The notes: a model not told the origin generated them from the letters alone. A stretch of DNA of 64,000 nucleotides from Gemmatimonadota bacterium (GCA_022823365.1 JAJDXG010000056.1:124001-188000); one strand, 5' to 3'. Shown: positions 34,958-44,229, numbered from the stretch's first letter. A program made the numbers and translations.

Positions 34958-37816
34958 GTGAGTTCATCCGCAGACTTCCGGCCGGCGCCGATCCCCAGCC
35001 GAACCTCCAGTGCGCTCCGTCGCCTCGCGGCCGTCTCCCTCGCGGCCGTCTCCCTTGCCGCCGCGCTCCCGCTTTCCGCCCAGGATCCTCCCCGCGTCGC
35101 CCCCGAAGACTACGGGCGCTGGGAGAATCTCGGGCCCGCTCTGCTCTCGCCACATGGGGACTGGGTCGCTTACACGGTCAGCCGCGTCGACGAGACCGCG
35201 GAGTTGCGGGCAAGGCGCCTGAGCGAGGACTCGACGCGGGTCTTCCCCTGGGGAGAAGCTCCCGGCTTTGCGCCGGACGGACGCTGGCTGGCGTGGACGG
35301 TGGGGCTTTCGCCCGAGGAGATCGAGCGACTCGACGAGGAGGGCGAGGCTCGCCGCGAGGGGGCGGCGTTGCTCGACCTGGCCACCGGCGAGATGCGCGA
35401 GTTCGAATCGGTGTCCGAGTGGAGCTTCGACTCTTCGGGACGATTCCTTGCGCTGCGCGGAAACCCGCCCGGGGAGCCGGCGGGGAAGGGGGCCGACCTG
35501 CGGATCGTGATGTTGGCCACCGGGTCCGAGACGGCCTTCGGCAACGTCGCAGAGATGGCGTGGAGCTCCTCCGGGTCGCGGATCGCAATGGTGATCGCGA
35601 CCGGAACCGATCTGGGAAACGGCGTGCAGGTCTACGATGCCGGCTCGGGCACGCTGCGGTCGGTGGATGCGTCGGGGGCCCGCTACCGGGGGCTGGCCTG
35701 GCGCGACGATGCCGCCGACCTGGCGGCCCTGCGCTCGCGTGAGGACGCCTCGGCGGAGGGTTCCGCCTACGACGTGCTGGCGTGGCGCGGTCTCGACCGG
35801 AGACCGGAGATGGTCGTGCTGAGCGAGGGCGCGGCCGGCATCGCGGACGCCCTGGAGGTCGTGGACCGGGCGCCGCGGTGGTCCGACGACGGCGCCATGA
35901 TCTCCATCGGGCTCCGGCCCCGGGAGGAGGACGCTACGGACGAATCCGGGGACGCTGAGGGCGACGAGACCCGCATGGACGAAACCGGGGGCCCGGATGC
36001 TCCGGACGACGAGCCGGACCTGCCCGGGCTCCAGATCTGGCACAGCGGAGATGTGCGCATCTTCCCGCAGCAGCAGGCGGCGGAGGGTCGCGACGCGAGC
36101 CGCTCCCTGCTGGCCGTCTGGCATCTGGACGAGAATAGGGTCGTCACCGTCGGCTCCGACCTGATGGCCGACGCGACCCTGTTGCAGGGCTGGGAGTTCG
36201 CCCTGGAGGACATCGCCGAGCCCTATCCCTTCGGCGCGATGTTCGGCCGTCCGTATCACGACGTGTGGTCGATCGACGTGGATAGCGGGGAGAGGCGCCG
36301 GCTTCTCACCCGGGTGCGCTACGAGTGGCCCGGCGCGGGCGGCCGCTGGCTGGTCTCGTACGACGGGGCCGACTACTGGAGCCTCGAGGTTGCAACCGGA
36401 GAGCGGCGCGACCTGACCTCGAACCTGCCGACCTCCTTCACCGACACGGAATACGACACGCCCACCGATGTCGTCCCGCCCTTCGCCTTCGGGCCCGGGG
36501 GATGGCTGGAGAATGACGCCGGAGTCCTCCTCTACGACAAGCACGACATCTGGCGGGTGCCGCTGGACGGGAGCGGCGCGACGCGGCTCACCGCCGGAGC
36601 CGAGGCCGGCGTCACGCACCGGGTCGCGCGCCTGCCGGATGACGACACCCCCGGCGTCGATCCGGGCGCCTCCCTCTACCTCACCCTGTACGACGAGAAG
36701 ACGGAGCAGCGGGGGTACGCCCGCCTGGCGCCGGGCTGGGACGGGCTCGTGGAGACGCTCGTATTCGAGGACGCGCTGGTGGGCGGTCTTGCGCGCGCGG
36801 ACAGCGCCGACGTTCTGCTCTACCGCGCCGAGGCCTTCGACGACCCGCCCGACTACTTCGTGGGACCCTCCGATCTGGCTGACGCGGTTCAGGTCACCGA
36901 CATCAACCCGTTCATCGCTGAAGCCGCGTGGGGCCGGGCCGAGCTGGTGGACTTCACGAGCGAGGGCGGGCGGGACCTGCAGGCGGTGCTGCTCTACCCG
37001 GCAGGGTACGAAGCCGGGTCGGCGGTGCCGACCATCGTCTACACCTACGAGATGCTCTCACCCCAGATGCACCGCTTCAGCGCGCCCAGCGAGCGCGACT
37101 ACTACAACTTCACGGCGTGGACCCAGCACGGCTACGCGGTGCTCCTCCCGGACATCGTCTACCGGGCCCGCGACCCGGGAGTGAGCGCGCTGGAGTCGGT
37201 GCGGGCGGCCGTGGCCAGGGCGGTCGACATGGGGGTGACCGATCCGGACGCGGTCGGGCTCATCGGGCACTCCTGGGGCGGCTACCAGGCGACCTACCTG
37301 CCCACCCGGACCGACATCTTCGCCGCCTCGGTGGCGGGCGCTCCCCTCACCGACTTCGTGAGCTTCATGGGGGCCATCCACTGGAACCCCGGGATACCGG
37401 AGGTCGACCACTGGGAGACCGGTCAGGCCCGGATGGAGGTGCCGTTCTGGGAGGATCCCGAGGCGCACCGGCGCAACTCGCCCATCCATGAGGTGCACAA
37501 CCTGGATACGCCGCTGCTCATGGCCTTCGGCGACGACGACGGGGTCGTCGACTGGGACCAGGGCACCGAGTTCTACAACTTCGCGCGCCGCGCCGGGAAA
37601 CAGATGGTGCTGCTGGTCTACGAGGGCGAGGACCACGGACTGCGCGAGGAAGCCAACCAGAAGGACTACCACCGCCGCATCCTGGAGTGGTTCGGCCACT
37701 ACCTGAAGGGCGATCCGGCCCCGTCATGGATCACGGACGGCGTGTCGCTGCAGGACCTTGAAGACGAGAAGAGGCGAGTGGCCGGCGGCGGGAAGAGAGC
37801 CGGCGGCAACTCGTGA
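34958..37816 (+). CDS. Secreted S9-family (prolyl oligopeptidase-type) peptidase
   Basis: A 952-aa protein from a GTG at 34958, with AAGGAG seven bases upstream and a signal peptide (AAVSLAAVSLAAALPLSAQ). A WD/beta-propeller region (about 50-650) with acidic inserts (EEDATDESGDAEGDETRMDE) precedes an alpha/beta hydrolase. Its catalytic triad is Ser772 in GHSWGGYQAT, an Asp in FGDDDGVVDW (859-861) and His893 in EGEDHGLR. This order is typical of S9 dipeptidyl/acylaminoacyl peptidases exported to the periplasm. The start of the MutS-like gene overlaps its stop as GTGA. Substrate length and specificity are not predictable. Confidence 0.92.
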   Translation: MSSSADFRPAPIPSRTSSALRRLAAVSLAAVSLAAALPLSAQDPPRVAPEDYGRWENLGPALLSPHGDWVAYTVSRVDETAELRARRLSEDSTRVFPWGEAPGFAPDGRWLAWTVGLSPEEIERLDEEGEARREGAALLDLATGEMREFESVSEWSFDSSGRFLALRGNPPGEPAGKGADLRIVMLATGSETAFGNVAEMAWSSSGSRIAMVIATGTDLGNGVQVYDAGSGTLRSVDASGARYRGLAWRDDAADLAALRSREDASAEGSAYDVLAWRGLDRRPEMVVLSEGAAGIADALEVVDRAPRWSDDGAMISIGLRPREEDATDESGDAEGDETRMDETGGPDAPDDEPDLPGLQIWHSGDVRIFPQQQAAEGRDASRSLLAVWHLDENRVVTVGSDLMADATLLQGWEFALEDIAEPYPFGAMFGRPYHDVWSIDVDSGERRRLLTRVRYEWPGAGGRWLVSYDGADYWSLEVATGERRDLTSNLPTSFTDTEYDTPTDVVPPFAFGPGGWLENDAGVLLYDKHDIWRVPLDGSGATRLTAGAEAGVTHRVARLPDDDTPGVDPGASLYLTLYDEKTEQRGYARLAPGWDGLVETLVFEDALVGGLARADSADVLLYRAEAFDDPPDYFVGPSDLADAVQVTDINPFIAEAAWGRAELVDFTSEGGRDLQAVLLYPAGYEAGSAVPTIVYTYEMLSPQMHRFSAPSERDYYNFTAWTQHGYAVLLPDIVYRARDPGVSALESVRAAVARAVDMGVTDPDAVGLIGHSWGGYQATYLPTRTDIFAASVAGAPLTDFVSFMGAIHWNPGIPEVDHWETGQARMEVPFWEDPEAHRRNSPIHEVHNLDTPLLMAFGDDDGVVDWDQGTEFYNFARRAGKQMVLLVYEGEDHGLREEANQKDYHRRILEWFGHYLKGDPAPSWITDGVSLQDLEDEKRRVAGGGKRAGGNS

Positions 37817-39708
37817 CGAGCCGAACGGAGCCAGCCTCACCCGGCGCGGAGTGCGTCGAACAGCCCGCCGCCCGGTACGCGGAGCGCGCCCGCCGCTTCG
37901 ATGGAGAGGCGGCCGGGAGGGCCCGCGTGGTCCGGTTTTGCGAGCGGCTCCGGCTGGTGGTCTTCGTGGCCGCCGCGGCCGGCGTCTGGCTCCTGATCTC
38001 CCAGGGACGCGGCCAGGCGGTCTGGCTGCTCATGGCCGGGGCGGTCGTGGCCTTCGTGATCGTCGTCGCGCGACACCGGGCCGCCCAACGGCACCTGCGC
38101 CGCGCGCAGTTGATGACCGATTTCAATCGCGAGGGAATCGCTCGCGTCGAGCGCCGCTGGTCCGACCTGCCGCGGCCGTTCAGTCCGCCCGTGCCGCGGA
38201 ACCACGACTACGCGGACGACCTGGACCTGTACGGTCGTGCGTCGCTCGTTCACCTGACGGGGGTCTCACGAACCGCGCCCGGCCGATCGACGCTCTGGTC
38301 CTGGCTGCTCGCTCCCGCGGACCCGGAGATCATCGCCTTGCGCCAGGAAGCGGTCCGCGAGATGGCTGGCGCCTTCGACTACCGGGACCGCATCGCGGCC
38401 GAAGCCCGGCTTATGAACAGCGACTCGATGGAGGAGGTGGAGGACTTCCTGCGCTGGTGCGAGAGTCCGGGCTGGCTGTCCGGGCGCATCTGGCTTCGCG
38501 CGGCGGCAGTTCTGCTTCCGCCGGTGAATCTGGCCGCGATCATTCTCTACTCTCTGGGGATGGTGCCCACGGCTGTCGTTGCCTGGCCGCTGCTGGTGTC
38601 GGCTCTGGTGATGGCGCCGGCGTGGAAGGCGATCAACCGGGCCTGCTCCGAGGCCGACGATGGCGAGTCGGGCGTGCGGCACTACGGGCCGCTGCTCAGC
38701 CTCCTGGCCGACGCACCCCTCTATTCACGCTACGCGGCGGACCTCCGACAGCGGCTGGGCGCCGGCACGAGACCCGCCCATCGAGAGATCGCGGCGCTGC
38801 GCCGGCTTCTGGACATGGCGGAAGTCAGGAGGTCGCCCCTCTTCCACGTGCCCCTTGCTCTGGTCCTGCTCTGGGACGTCCATGTCCTGGCCGCTCTCGA
38901 ACGCTGGAAGAAGCGGTCGGGCGCTCGCGTCCGGACATGGCTTGACGTTGTCGGCGAGACGGAGGCGCTGGCCGCCCTGGCGGCCCTGGCCGCCGATCAT
39001 CCCGACTGGGCCATGCCCACGCTGGACGCCGAGGCCACCACTCTGCGGGGGCGGGCGCTGGGCCATCCTCTTCTCGCTCCGGGGCTCTGCGTGCGCAACG
39101 ACGTGGAGGTGGGCCCGGCAGGCTCGTTTCTGCTGGTGACGGGATCGAACATGTCCGGGAAGTCCACGCTCGTGAAGGCGGTCGGCCTGAATGTCGTGCT
39201 CGGTCAGGCGGGCGGACCGGTGTGCGCCGAAGCCCTGCGCATCCCACCGCTGCGCGTCGTCACCAGCATCCATGTCACGGACTCCCTTGCCGACGGCGTG
39301 TCGTTCTTCATGTCCGGACTGCAGCGCCTGAAGCAGGTCGTGGACGCGGCCGAGACGGCCGGCGCGACGTCCGGTCCCGGAGTCCTCTACCTCCTCGACG
39401 AGATCCTCCAGGGGACCAACAGCGCGGAGCGCAGGATCGCCGCGCGAACCGTTCTGCGGCGGCTGCTCCGCTCCGGTGCGATCGGGGCTGTAACGACCCA
39501 CGACCTGTCGCTGGCCGACGCGGAGGACCTGAACGCGAGGGCCGTCCCCGTCCACCTGACCGAGTCCGTCGGCGACGGGAACGAGGGGCTCACCTTCGAC
39601 TACCGTCTCAGGACCGGTATCGCCACCTCGACCAACGCTCTGCGGCTCCTGCAGCTCGCAGGACTCGGCGATGGCCGCCGGGGCCCCTCCGGGATCGGCC
39701 GGGAATAG
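37813..39708 (+). CDS. Membrane-anchored MutS-like ATPase
   Basis: A 631-aa protein starting at a GTG that overlaps the peptidase stop. It has two hydrophobic pairs, at about 45-85 (LRLVVFVAAAAGVWLLIS, VWLLMAGAVVAFVIVVA) and about 215-255, so the N-terminal half is in the membrane. The C-terminal MutS ATPase domain has Walker A TGSNMSGKSTLVKAVG (Lys450), Walker B VLYLLDEILQGTNSAERR (Asp529, Glu530) and the following ATTHDL-like TTHDLSL. The DNA mismatch-binding domain I of MutS is absent, so mismatch repair is unlikely. Such short membrane MutS proteins are known in many bacteria without a defined role. Confidence 0.85.
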   Translation: MTSRTEPASPGAECVEQPAARYAERARRFDGEAAGRARVVRFCERLRLVVFVAAAAGVWLLISQGRGQAVWLLMAGAVVAFVIVVARHRAAQRHLRRAQLMTDFNREGIARVERRWSDLPRPFSPPVPRNHDYADDLDLYGRASLVHLTGVSRTAPGRSTLWSWLLAPADPEIIALRQEAVREMAGAFDYRDRIAAEARLMNSDSMEEVEDFLRWCESPGWLSGRIWLRAAAVLLPPVNLAAIILYSLGMVPTAVVAWPLLVSALVMAPAWKAINRACSEADDGESGVRHYGPLLSLLADAPLYSRYAADLRQRLGAGTRPAHREIAALRRLLDMAEVRRSPLFHVPLALVLLWDVHVLAALERWKKRSGARVRTWLDVVGETEALAALAALAADHPDWAMPTLDAEATTLRGRALGHPLLAPGLCVRNDVEVGPAGSFLLVTGSNMSGKSTLVKAVGLNVVLGQAGGPVCAEALRIPPLRVVTSIHVTDSLADGVSFFMSGLQRLKQVVDAAETAGATSGPGVLYLLDEILQGTNSAERRIAARTVLRRLLRSGAIGAVTTHDLSLADAEDLNARAVPVHLTESVGDGNEGLTFDYRLRTGIATSTNALRLLQLAGLGDGRRGPSGIGRE

Positions 39709-39712
39709 CTCG

Positions 39713-39738
39713 CCCGGAGCCCCCTCCATTGCTCCGGG
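39713..39738. terminator. Perfect 8-bp hairpin between convergent genes
   Basis: CCCGGAGC (39713-39720) and GCTCCGGG (39731-39738) enclose a ten-base loop and fill the gap between the MutS-like stop (39708) and the pfkA stop (39739). No T tract; a bidirectional terminator or an mRNA 3'-end stabiliser are both possible. Confidence 0.5.
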
Positions 39739-40821
39739 TCAGTCGCCGAACGAAATCCCCACCGCGCGGGCAGTGCGCACGACATCTCCCCGGGCGGGGA
39801 CCGTCTTGAGATGCCTCACCGCATCCGCGAGGGGCACCGCCTTCACATCGGGCGGCTCCAGCGCGACCATGCAGCCGAACTGTCCGCGTTCGGCGAGTTC
39901 GATGGCTGCCGATCCGAATCGCAGGGAGATGATGCGGTCGTAGGCGGTGGGCGCCCCGCCCCGCTGCAGGTGTCCCAGCACCAGGCTGCGGGTCTCGTGG
40001 CGGGTGCGTTCCCTCAGCTGGCGGCTGAGCAGCCTCGCGGCGCCTCCCAGCCGGCGCTTCAGGCCGGCATGGTCGTCCAGGTATGAGGCTTCTCCACCCA
40101 CCGGAAGCGCGCCCTCCGCCACGACCACGATCGCGTACTCGTGTCCCCGGCTCCAGCGGGCCTCGATCGCTTCCACAACACGGTCGAGCCGGTAGGGGAT
40201 CTCCGGGATGAGAATCACGTCCGCGGCCGCGGCGAGGCCGGCGAAGAGCGCGATCCAGCCGGCGTGCCGTCCCATCAGCTCGACGACCATGATGCGCTCG
40301 TGCGCCTCGGCGGTGGAATGAAGCTTATCGATGGCGTCGGTCGCGGTCTGGACGGCGGTATGGAAGCCGAAGGTGACCACCGTTGCGTCCAGGTCGTTGT
40401 CGATGGTCTTGGGCACCCCGATGACGTTGAGGCCCCGGCGCGCCAGGTCGCGCGCGATCCTGAGCGAGCCGTCGCCACCGATGGCGATGAGGCAGTCGAT
40501 CCCCATCTCCCGGAATCGATCGATGACTTCGCCGGAACGATCCACGGTGCGCACCGAACCATCCGGCTGCGTGACCTGGAACGAGAACGGGTTGCCCCGG
40601 CTGGTGGTCCCGAGGATGGTGCCGCCCTCGTGGGTGATCCCGCGGACCGCGGCTTCGTCGAGCACCACCACCCCGCCGTAGCCCGCCTGGAAGAGACCCG
40701 AATAGCCCCTGCGGATCCCGAATACCTCCCAGCCGCGTGCCCGGGCCGCGAGCACGGCCGCGCGGATGACGGCATTGAGCCCGGGAGCGTCCCCGCCGCC
40801 GGTGGTGATCGCGATGCGCAT
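39739..40821 (-). CDS. pfkA: 6-phosphofructokinase
   Basis: Phosphorylates fructose 6-phosphate in glycolysis. At 360 aa it resembles the clade that includes PPi- and ATP-dependent enzymes. Motifs: TTGGGDAPGLNAVIRA, GGTILGTTSRGNPF, IGGDGS (115-119), PKTIDND with catalytic Asp141, and MGRHAGWIALFAGLA. Two diagnostic positions are mixed: Gly118 where PPi enzymes have Asp, and Lys138 where E. coli-type ATP enzymes have Gly. Gly at the first site favours ATP as phosphate donor; the pair Gly/Lys is also reported for some ATP enzymes of this clade such as trypanosomatid PFK. The TPR gene lies 24 bases upstream. Confidence 0.93.
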   Translation of the reverse strand: MRIAITTGGGDAPGLNAVIRAAVLAARARGWEVFGIRRGYSGLFQAGYGGVVVLDEAAVRGITHEGGTILGTTSRGNPFSFQVTQPDGSVRTVDRSGEVIDRFREMGIDCLIAIGGDGSLRIARDLARRGLNVIGVPKTIDNDLDATVVTFGFHTAVQTATDAIDKLHSTAEAHERIMVVELMGRHAGWIALFAGLAAAADVILIPEIPYRLDRVVEAIEARWSRGHEYAIVVVAEGALPVGGEASYLDDHAGLKRRLGGAARLLSRQLRERTRHETRSLVLGHLQRGGAPTAYDRIISLRFGSAAIELAERGQFGCMVALEPPDVKAVPLADAVRHLKTVPARGDVVRTARAVGISFGD

Positions 40822-40845
40822 GGCTATCTGCCGGAGCCGCCCGGG

Positions 40846-41574
40846 TTACCCGCTCTCCCGGTCCGCGACGGCCTCGAGCACCAGCTCCTGGATGATCCCG
40901 TCATAGGCGTCGACGACCGGCAATCGAGCCGCCGCGTCGAGCATTTCGCGCGCCCGCTCCTCGCCGTTCTCCTCGTCGAGGTCGGGCAGCCGGATCGCGT
41001 ATTCGTAGAGCACGACCCTCGACTCCGGCGCCATTTGCAGCGCCTGCTCGAACAGGACGACGGCAGCCGGGCGATTCCCGCCGTACATCCGCCGCGCGAT
41101 GAATCCTTCCGCCGCGATGTCGGCGTGCCATCCGCCGAGCGCCAGCCTGGCTTCCCAGAGATAGGGATCGAGGCGAATCGCGGCATCGAGCCGTTCGCGG
41201 ATTCTCCCCGCGAGGCCCTGGCGGAGCGCCGTGAACGCACCAATTCCCTGAGCGTAGCGGCCGACGGCGTGGGCCGCCTGATAGTGTGCCTCGGCGTTGG
41301 TCGAGTCGGCGCCCATGGCTTCGTCGCTCATCTCTATCGCGCGCTCGACCATCTCCTCCCACTCATCCCCGGACGTGAAGTAGTGGGCGTATATCGAGAG
41401 CGACTGCGCCGCCAGCGCGTAACCGTCGGAGGTCCCGAGCGCCTCGGCGAGCTCCGCCGCCTCGAGAAAGCGGCCGTCCGCGTAGGCGGATCTCGCGTCT
41501 TCGAGGGACTGCGCGCCGGCGTCGGCTGCCAGGAGCACGAGGCCCCCCAGCGCCGCGCAACGGAAAACGGTCAT
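40846..41574 (-). CDS. Exported TPR-like protein
   Basis: A 242-aa protein with a signal peptide (ALGGLVLLAADAGAQ) and tetratricopeptide-like helices throughout (SAYADGRFLEAAELAEALG; AEAHYQAAHAVGRYA; AVVLFEQALQMAPESRVVLY). TPRs mediate protein-protein contacts, here in the periplasm. GGAG lies several bases before the ATG. It is transcribed toward pfkA with 24 bases between, so they may share a transcript, though no functional link is evident. It is divergent from the selenoprotein gene. Confidence 0.75.
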   Translation of the reverse strand: MTVFRCAALGGLVLLAADAGAQSLEDARSAYADGRFLEAAELAEALGTSDGYALAAQSLSIYAHYFTSGDEWEEMVERAIEMSDEAMGADSTNAEAHYQAAHAVGRYAQGIGAFTALRQGLAGRIRERLDAAIRLDPYLWEARLALGGWHADIAAEGFIARRMYGGNRPAAVVLFEQALQMAPESRVVLYEYAIRLPDLDEENGEERAREMLDAAARLPVVDAYDGIIQELVLEAVADRESG

Positions 41575-41754
41575 CCTGTCTCCACGGGTTGGGGTCGCAG
41601 GGCGGCATTGCCGCGTGTCCGTCCGGTGTCGGTCCCAAGAATCGAACCGCCGCGATAGCGCCGCAAGGCCGGTTGTTCGACATTGGGTCGGGGCATACCG
41701 GCGCTGCCCTCCCGACCGTTTCCACTCGCGCCGCTACACTCGCCGGAGGGACTC

Positions 41755-42117
41755 ATGGCCACGTCGTCCGTTGAATGGCGGTATCACCGCCCGGGCTGAA
41801 CCAGTTGCAAGCGCACGCAAGAGTTTCTTGCGCAGAACGAGATCGCGACGGAGGAACTGCAGAGCGCCACGCGCAACCCCGTGACGAGCGACCGGGTACT
41901 GGGCGTGCTGGAGGGCGTGAGCGACCTCTACGTAGCCAAGGGGAAGAAGATCGTGCACGTCGATCTGAACGCCGCGCGGCCCGCCGACGAGGACCTGGTG
42001 GGCCTGCTCTGCAGCCGCTTCGGAAAGCTGCGCGCGCCCACCATGCGCAGCGGGGATCGGCTCATGGTGGGATACAACGCGGAGATGCTGGCGACCCTGC
42101 TCAGCCCGGAGGGATGA
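41755..42117 (+). CDS. ArsC/thioredoxin-fold selenoprotein with U-x-x-C motif (Sec15, in-frame TGA)
   Basis: Missed by the ORF track because of an in-frame TGA at 41797-41799. Reading through it gives 120 aa. The N-terminus is MATSSVEWRYHRPG, then U15-T-S-C18 and KRTQEFLAQNEIATEEL, followed by DLYVAKGKKIVHVDL and GKLRAPTMRSGDRLMVGYN. The CxxC-after-beta1 layout and later cis-Pro-like LRAPT are those of small ArsC/glutaredoxin-like redox proteins, and UGA sits exactly at the first redox Cys. GGAGGG lies four bases before the ATG. The SECIS-like hairpin (41816-41832) fits bacterial rules. The stop overlaps mmuM as ATGA. Alternatives are a TGC-to-TGA mutation or sequencing error; homologous Sec/Cys pairs would decide. 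Confidence 0.78.
41816..41832 (+). promoter_or_regulatory. Candidate bacterial SECIS hairpin
   Basis: CGCAAGA-GTT-TCTTGCG: a perfect seven-pair stem with G as first loop base, 23 bases from the UGA codon to the loop. Known bacterial SECIS rules ask for a G in the first two loop positions and a UGA-to-loop distance of about 16-37 bases. Both are met. Confidence 0.7.
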
Positions 42118-43142
42118 GCCCGACGGAGGAGCTCGGACCTCTTGCGCCGTTTCTCGCTCGCGGGAGCCCGCTGATCGTCGACGGGGGTCTGGCGACAGCG
42201 CTCGAGGCTCGCGGACACCGGCTCGGCACCCGGCTCTGGTCCGCCGAACTTCTCGTCTCGAAGCCTGATGCCATCCGCGAGATTCACGCCGAATACCTCG
42301 CAGCAGGTGCGGACTGCGTCTCCACCGCCAGCTACCAGGCGAGCTTTGCCGGCTTCCGCGAGCAGGGCTACGGCGAGGCCGAGGCGGCCGGCTTCCTGGA
42401 GCTCTCGGTGGCGCTGGCCGTCGAAGCGCGCGACCGGTACTGGGCGGTTGAGGCCCATCGCACCGGGCGGCCGCGTCCGCTGGTGGCGGCCAGCGTCGGC
42501 CCGTACGGAGCGTATCTCGCGGACGGGTCGGAGTACGATGGCCGGTATGGCGTCGAACTCGAGGTGCTGGACGAGTTCCACCGGCGCCGCTTGCGGCTCT
42601 TCGCGCGGTCGGCCGCCGACCTGATCCTGTGCGAGACCATCCCCTCGGGTCTCGAGGTCGAGGCATTGCTCGGGATCCTGGAGGAGACGCCGGACGCCTG
42701 GGCGTGGATGAGCTTCTGCTGCGCGGATGGCGCGCGGCTATGGGACGGCACGCCGGTGGAGGAGGTCGCGCGCCTTTGCGATCGGGCGGACCGCGTCGTG
42801 GCGGTGGGAGTCAACTGCGTCGCCCCCGCCCATGTCGGCGAGCTCATCGGGCGAATCCGCACCGTCACCGATCTGCCCGTGATCGTCTACCCCAACTCCG
42901 GGGAGGTGTACGACGCCGACACCGGTACGTGGCACTGGCCCGCGAACGGCGCCGGAGGGACGGGGGAGCCGATCCTTGATGCGCGCGACTGGATCGCGCG
43001 CGGTGCAGCCGGCGTGGGCGGGTGCTGCCGCGTCGGTCCCTCGGGCATCCGCGCGCTGCGACGGCAGGTCGCCGGAGTGCGGCTCGCGCCTTCCGGCGGA
43101 TCGCCCGGTCGAGGCTACGGCCCTTCCGGCCGGCGGCGGTGA
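42114..43142 (+). CDS. mmuM: Homocysteine S-methyltransferase family protein
   Basis: A 342-aa Zn-dependent (alpha/beta)8 methyltransferase that moves a methyl group from S-methylmethionine or a related donor to homocysteine; some members act on selenocysteine or selenohomocysteine. The start at ATG 42114 (MSPTEELGPLAPF) overlaps the selenoprotein stop. Motifs: LIVDGGLATALEARG, ADCVSTASYQASFAGF, VAASVGPYGAYLADGSEYDG, and Zn ligands in VGVNC and GGCCRVGP. The last 30 residues are Arg/Gly/Pro-rich. ATGA coupling to a putative selenoprotein makes a selenium or sulfur role worth noting, but this is only context. Confidence 0.9.
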   Translation: MSPTEELGPLAPFLARGSPLIVDGGLATALEARGHRLGTRLWSAELLVSKPDAIREIHAEYLAAGADCVSTASYQASFAGFREQGYGEAEAAGFLELSVALAVEARDRYWAVEAHRTGRPRPLVAASVGPYGAYLADGSEYDGRYGVELEVLDEFHRRRLRLFARSAADLILCETIPSGLEVEALLGILEETPDAWAWMSFCCADGARLWDGTPVEEVARLCDRADRVVAVGVNCVAPAHVGELIGRIRTVTDLPVIVYPNSGEVYDADTGTWHWPANGAGGTGEPILDARDWIARGAAGVGGCCRVGPSGIRALRRQVAGVRLAPSGGSPGRGYGPSGRRR

Positions 43143-43179
43143 TGCGACACCACCGGTCCTGCCCGGGGTATCGCGCGTC

Positions 43180-44229
43180 ATGATCGATCTGCGCAGCGAC
43201 ACCGTGACCCTGCCCACTCCGGCCATGCGGGAGGCGATGGCGGGCGCCCCGTTGGGCGACGACGTCTACGGCGATGACCCGACGGTGAACGCCCTGGAGG
43301 CGCGCACGGCGGAGCTGCTGGGCAAGGAGGCAGCGGTCTTCGTCCCCACGGGCACCATGTCCAACCAGATCGGGGTGCGCGCCCACACCGAGCCGGGCGA
43401 CCTGGTGCTGATCGACGAGAGCGCCCACATCGTCCGCAGCGAGTCGGGCGCCCCGGCCGCGCTCAGCGGCGTGACCCTGAAGCCCCTCCCCGGGCGTAGC
43501 GGCGTCTTCACCGCCGCCGATGTCGACGACGCCATCGAGCCGGAGCATCCCTTCAATCCGATCCACCTGGAGTCCCCGCCGCGGCTCCTGTGCGTGGAGA
43601 ACACCCACAACGGGGGAGGGGGGACGGTCTGGCCGCTCGCCCAGGTCGAAGAAGTGTCCGCGGCCGCCCGCCGCCACGGCCTCGCCACCCACCTCGACGG
43701 AGCCCGCCTCTGGCACGCCACCGCCGCCACGGGGGTCCCCGAGGCCGACTACGCCGCGCCCTTCGACACCGTCAACGTCTGCTTCAGCAAGGGACTCGGC
43801 GCCCCCGTGGGCTCCGCCCTGGCCGGCTCGCTGGAGCTGGTAGCGCGGGCGCGGCGCTTCAAGCAGCAGTTCGGAGGCGGCTTCCGCCAGGCGGGAATCC
43901 TCGCCGCCGCCGCCCTGCACGCGCTGGAGCATCACCGCGGCGCCCTGTCGGCCGACATCGCCAACGCCCGCGCCCTTGCGCGCGGCATCGCCCGCATCGA
44001 CGGGCTGGAGGTCGATCCCGACCGCGTCCAGTCCAACCTGGTGCGTTTCCGGGTGACCGCGATGCCGGCGGGCGCGTTCGCGCTGCGCTGCCATGCAGGC
44101 GGGGTCCATCTTCTGCCCCAGGGCGAGACCGGAGTGCGGGCAGTGACCCACCGGGACATCTCCGCGCCCGACGTGGAGCGCGCGCTCGACATCATGCGGC
44201 GCGTCCTCCGCCCGGCGTGCCGGGGCTAG
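43180..44229 (+). CDS. ltaE: Low-specificity L-threonine aldolase
   Basis: A 349-aa PLP enzyme that splits threonine or allo-threonine to glycine and acetaldehyde. The start is ATG 43180 ([20 protein letters not shown]), the family's typical N-terminus; the track start is far upstream. Motifs: [59 protein letters not shown] and the PLP Lys204 in [11 protein letters not shown]. It lies 37 bases after mmuM and 13 bases before lepA in the same direction. The Shine-Dalgarno sequence is weak. Confidence 0.95.
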   Translation: MIDLRSDTVTLPTPAMREAMAGAPLGDDVYGDDPTVNALEARTAELLGKEAAVFVPTGTMSNQIGVRAHTEPGDLVLIDESAHIVRSESGAPAALSGVTLKPLPGRSGVFTAADVDDAIEPEHPFNPIHLESPPRLLCVENTHNGGGGTVWPLAQVEEVSAAARRHGLATHLDGARLWHATAATGVPEADYAAPFDTVNVCFSKGLGAPVGSALAGSLELVARARRFKQQFGGGFRQAGILAAAALHALEHHRGALSADIANARALARGIARIDGLEVDPDRVQSNLVRFRVTAMPAGAFALRCHAGGVHLLPQGETGVRAVTHRDISAPDVERALDIMRRVLRPACRG

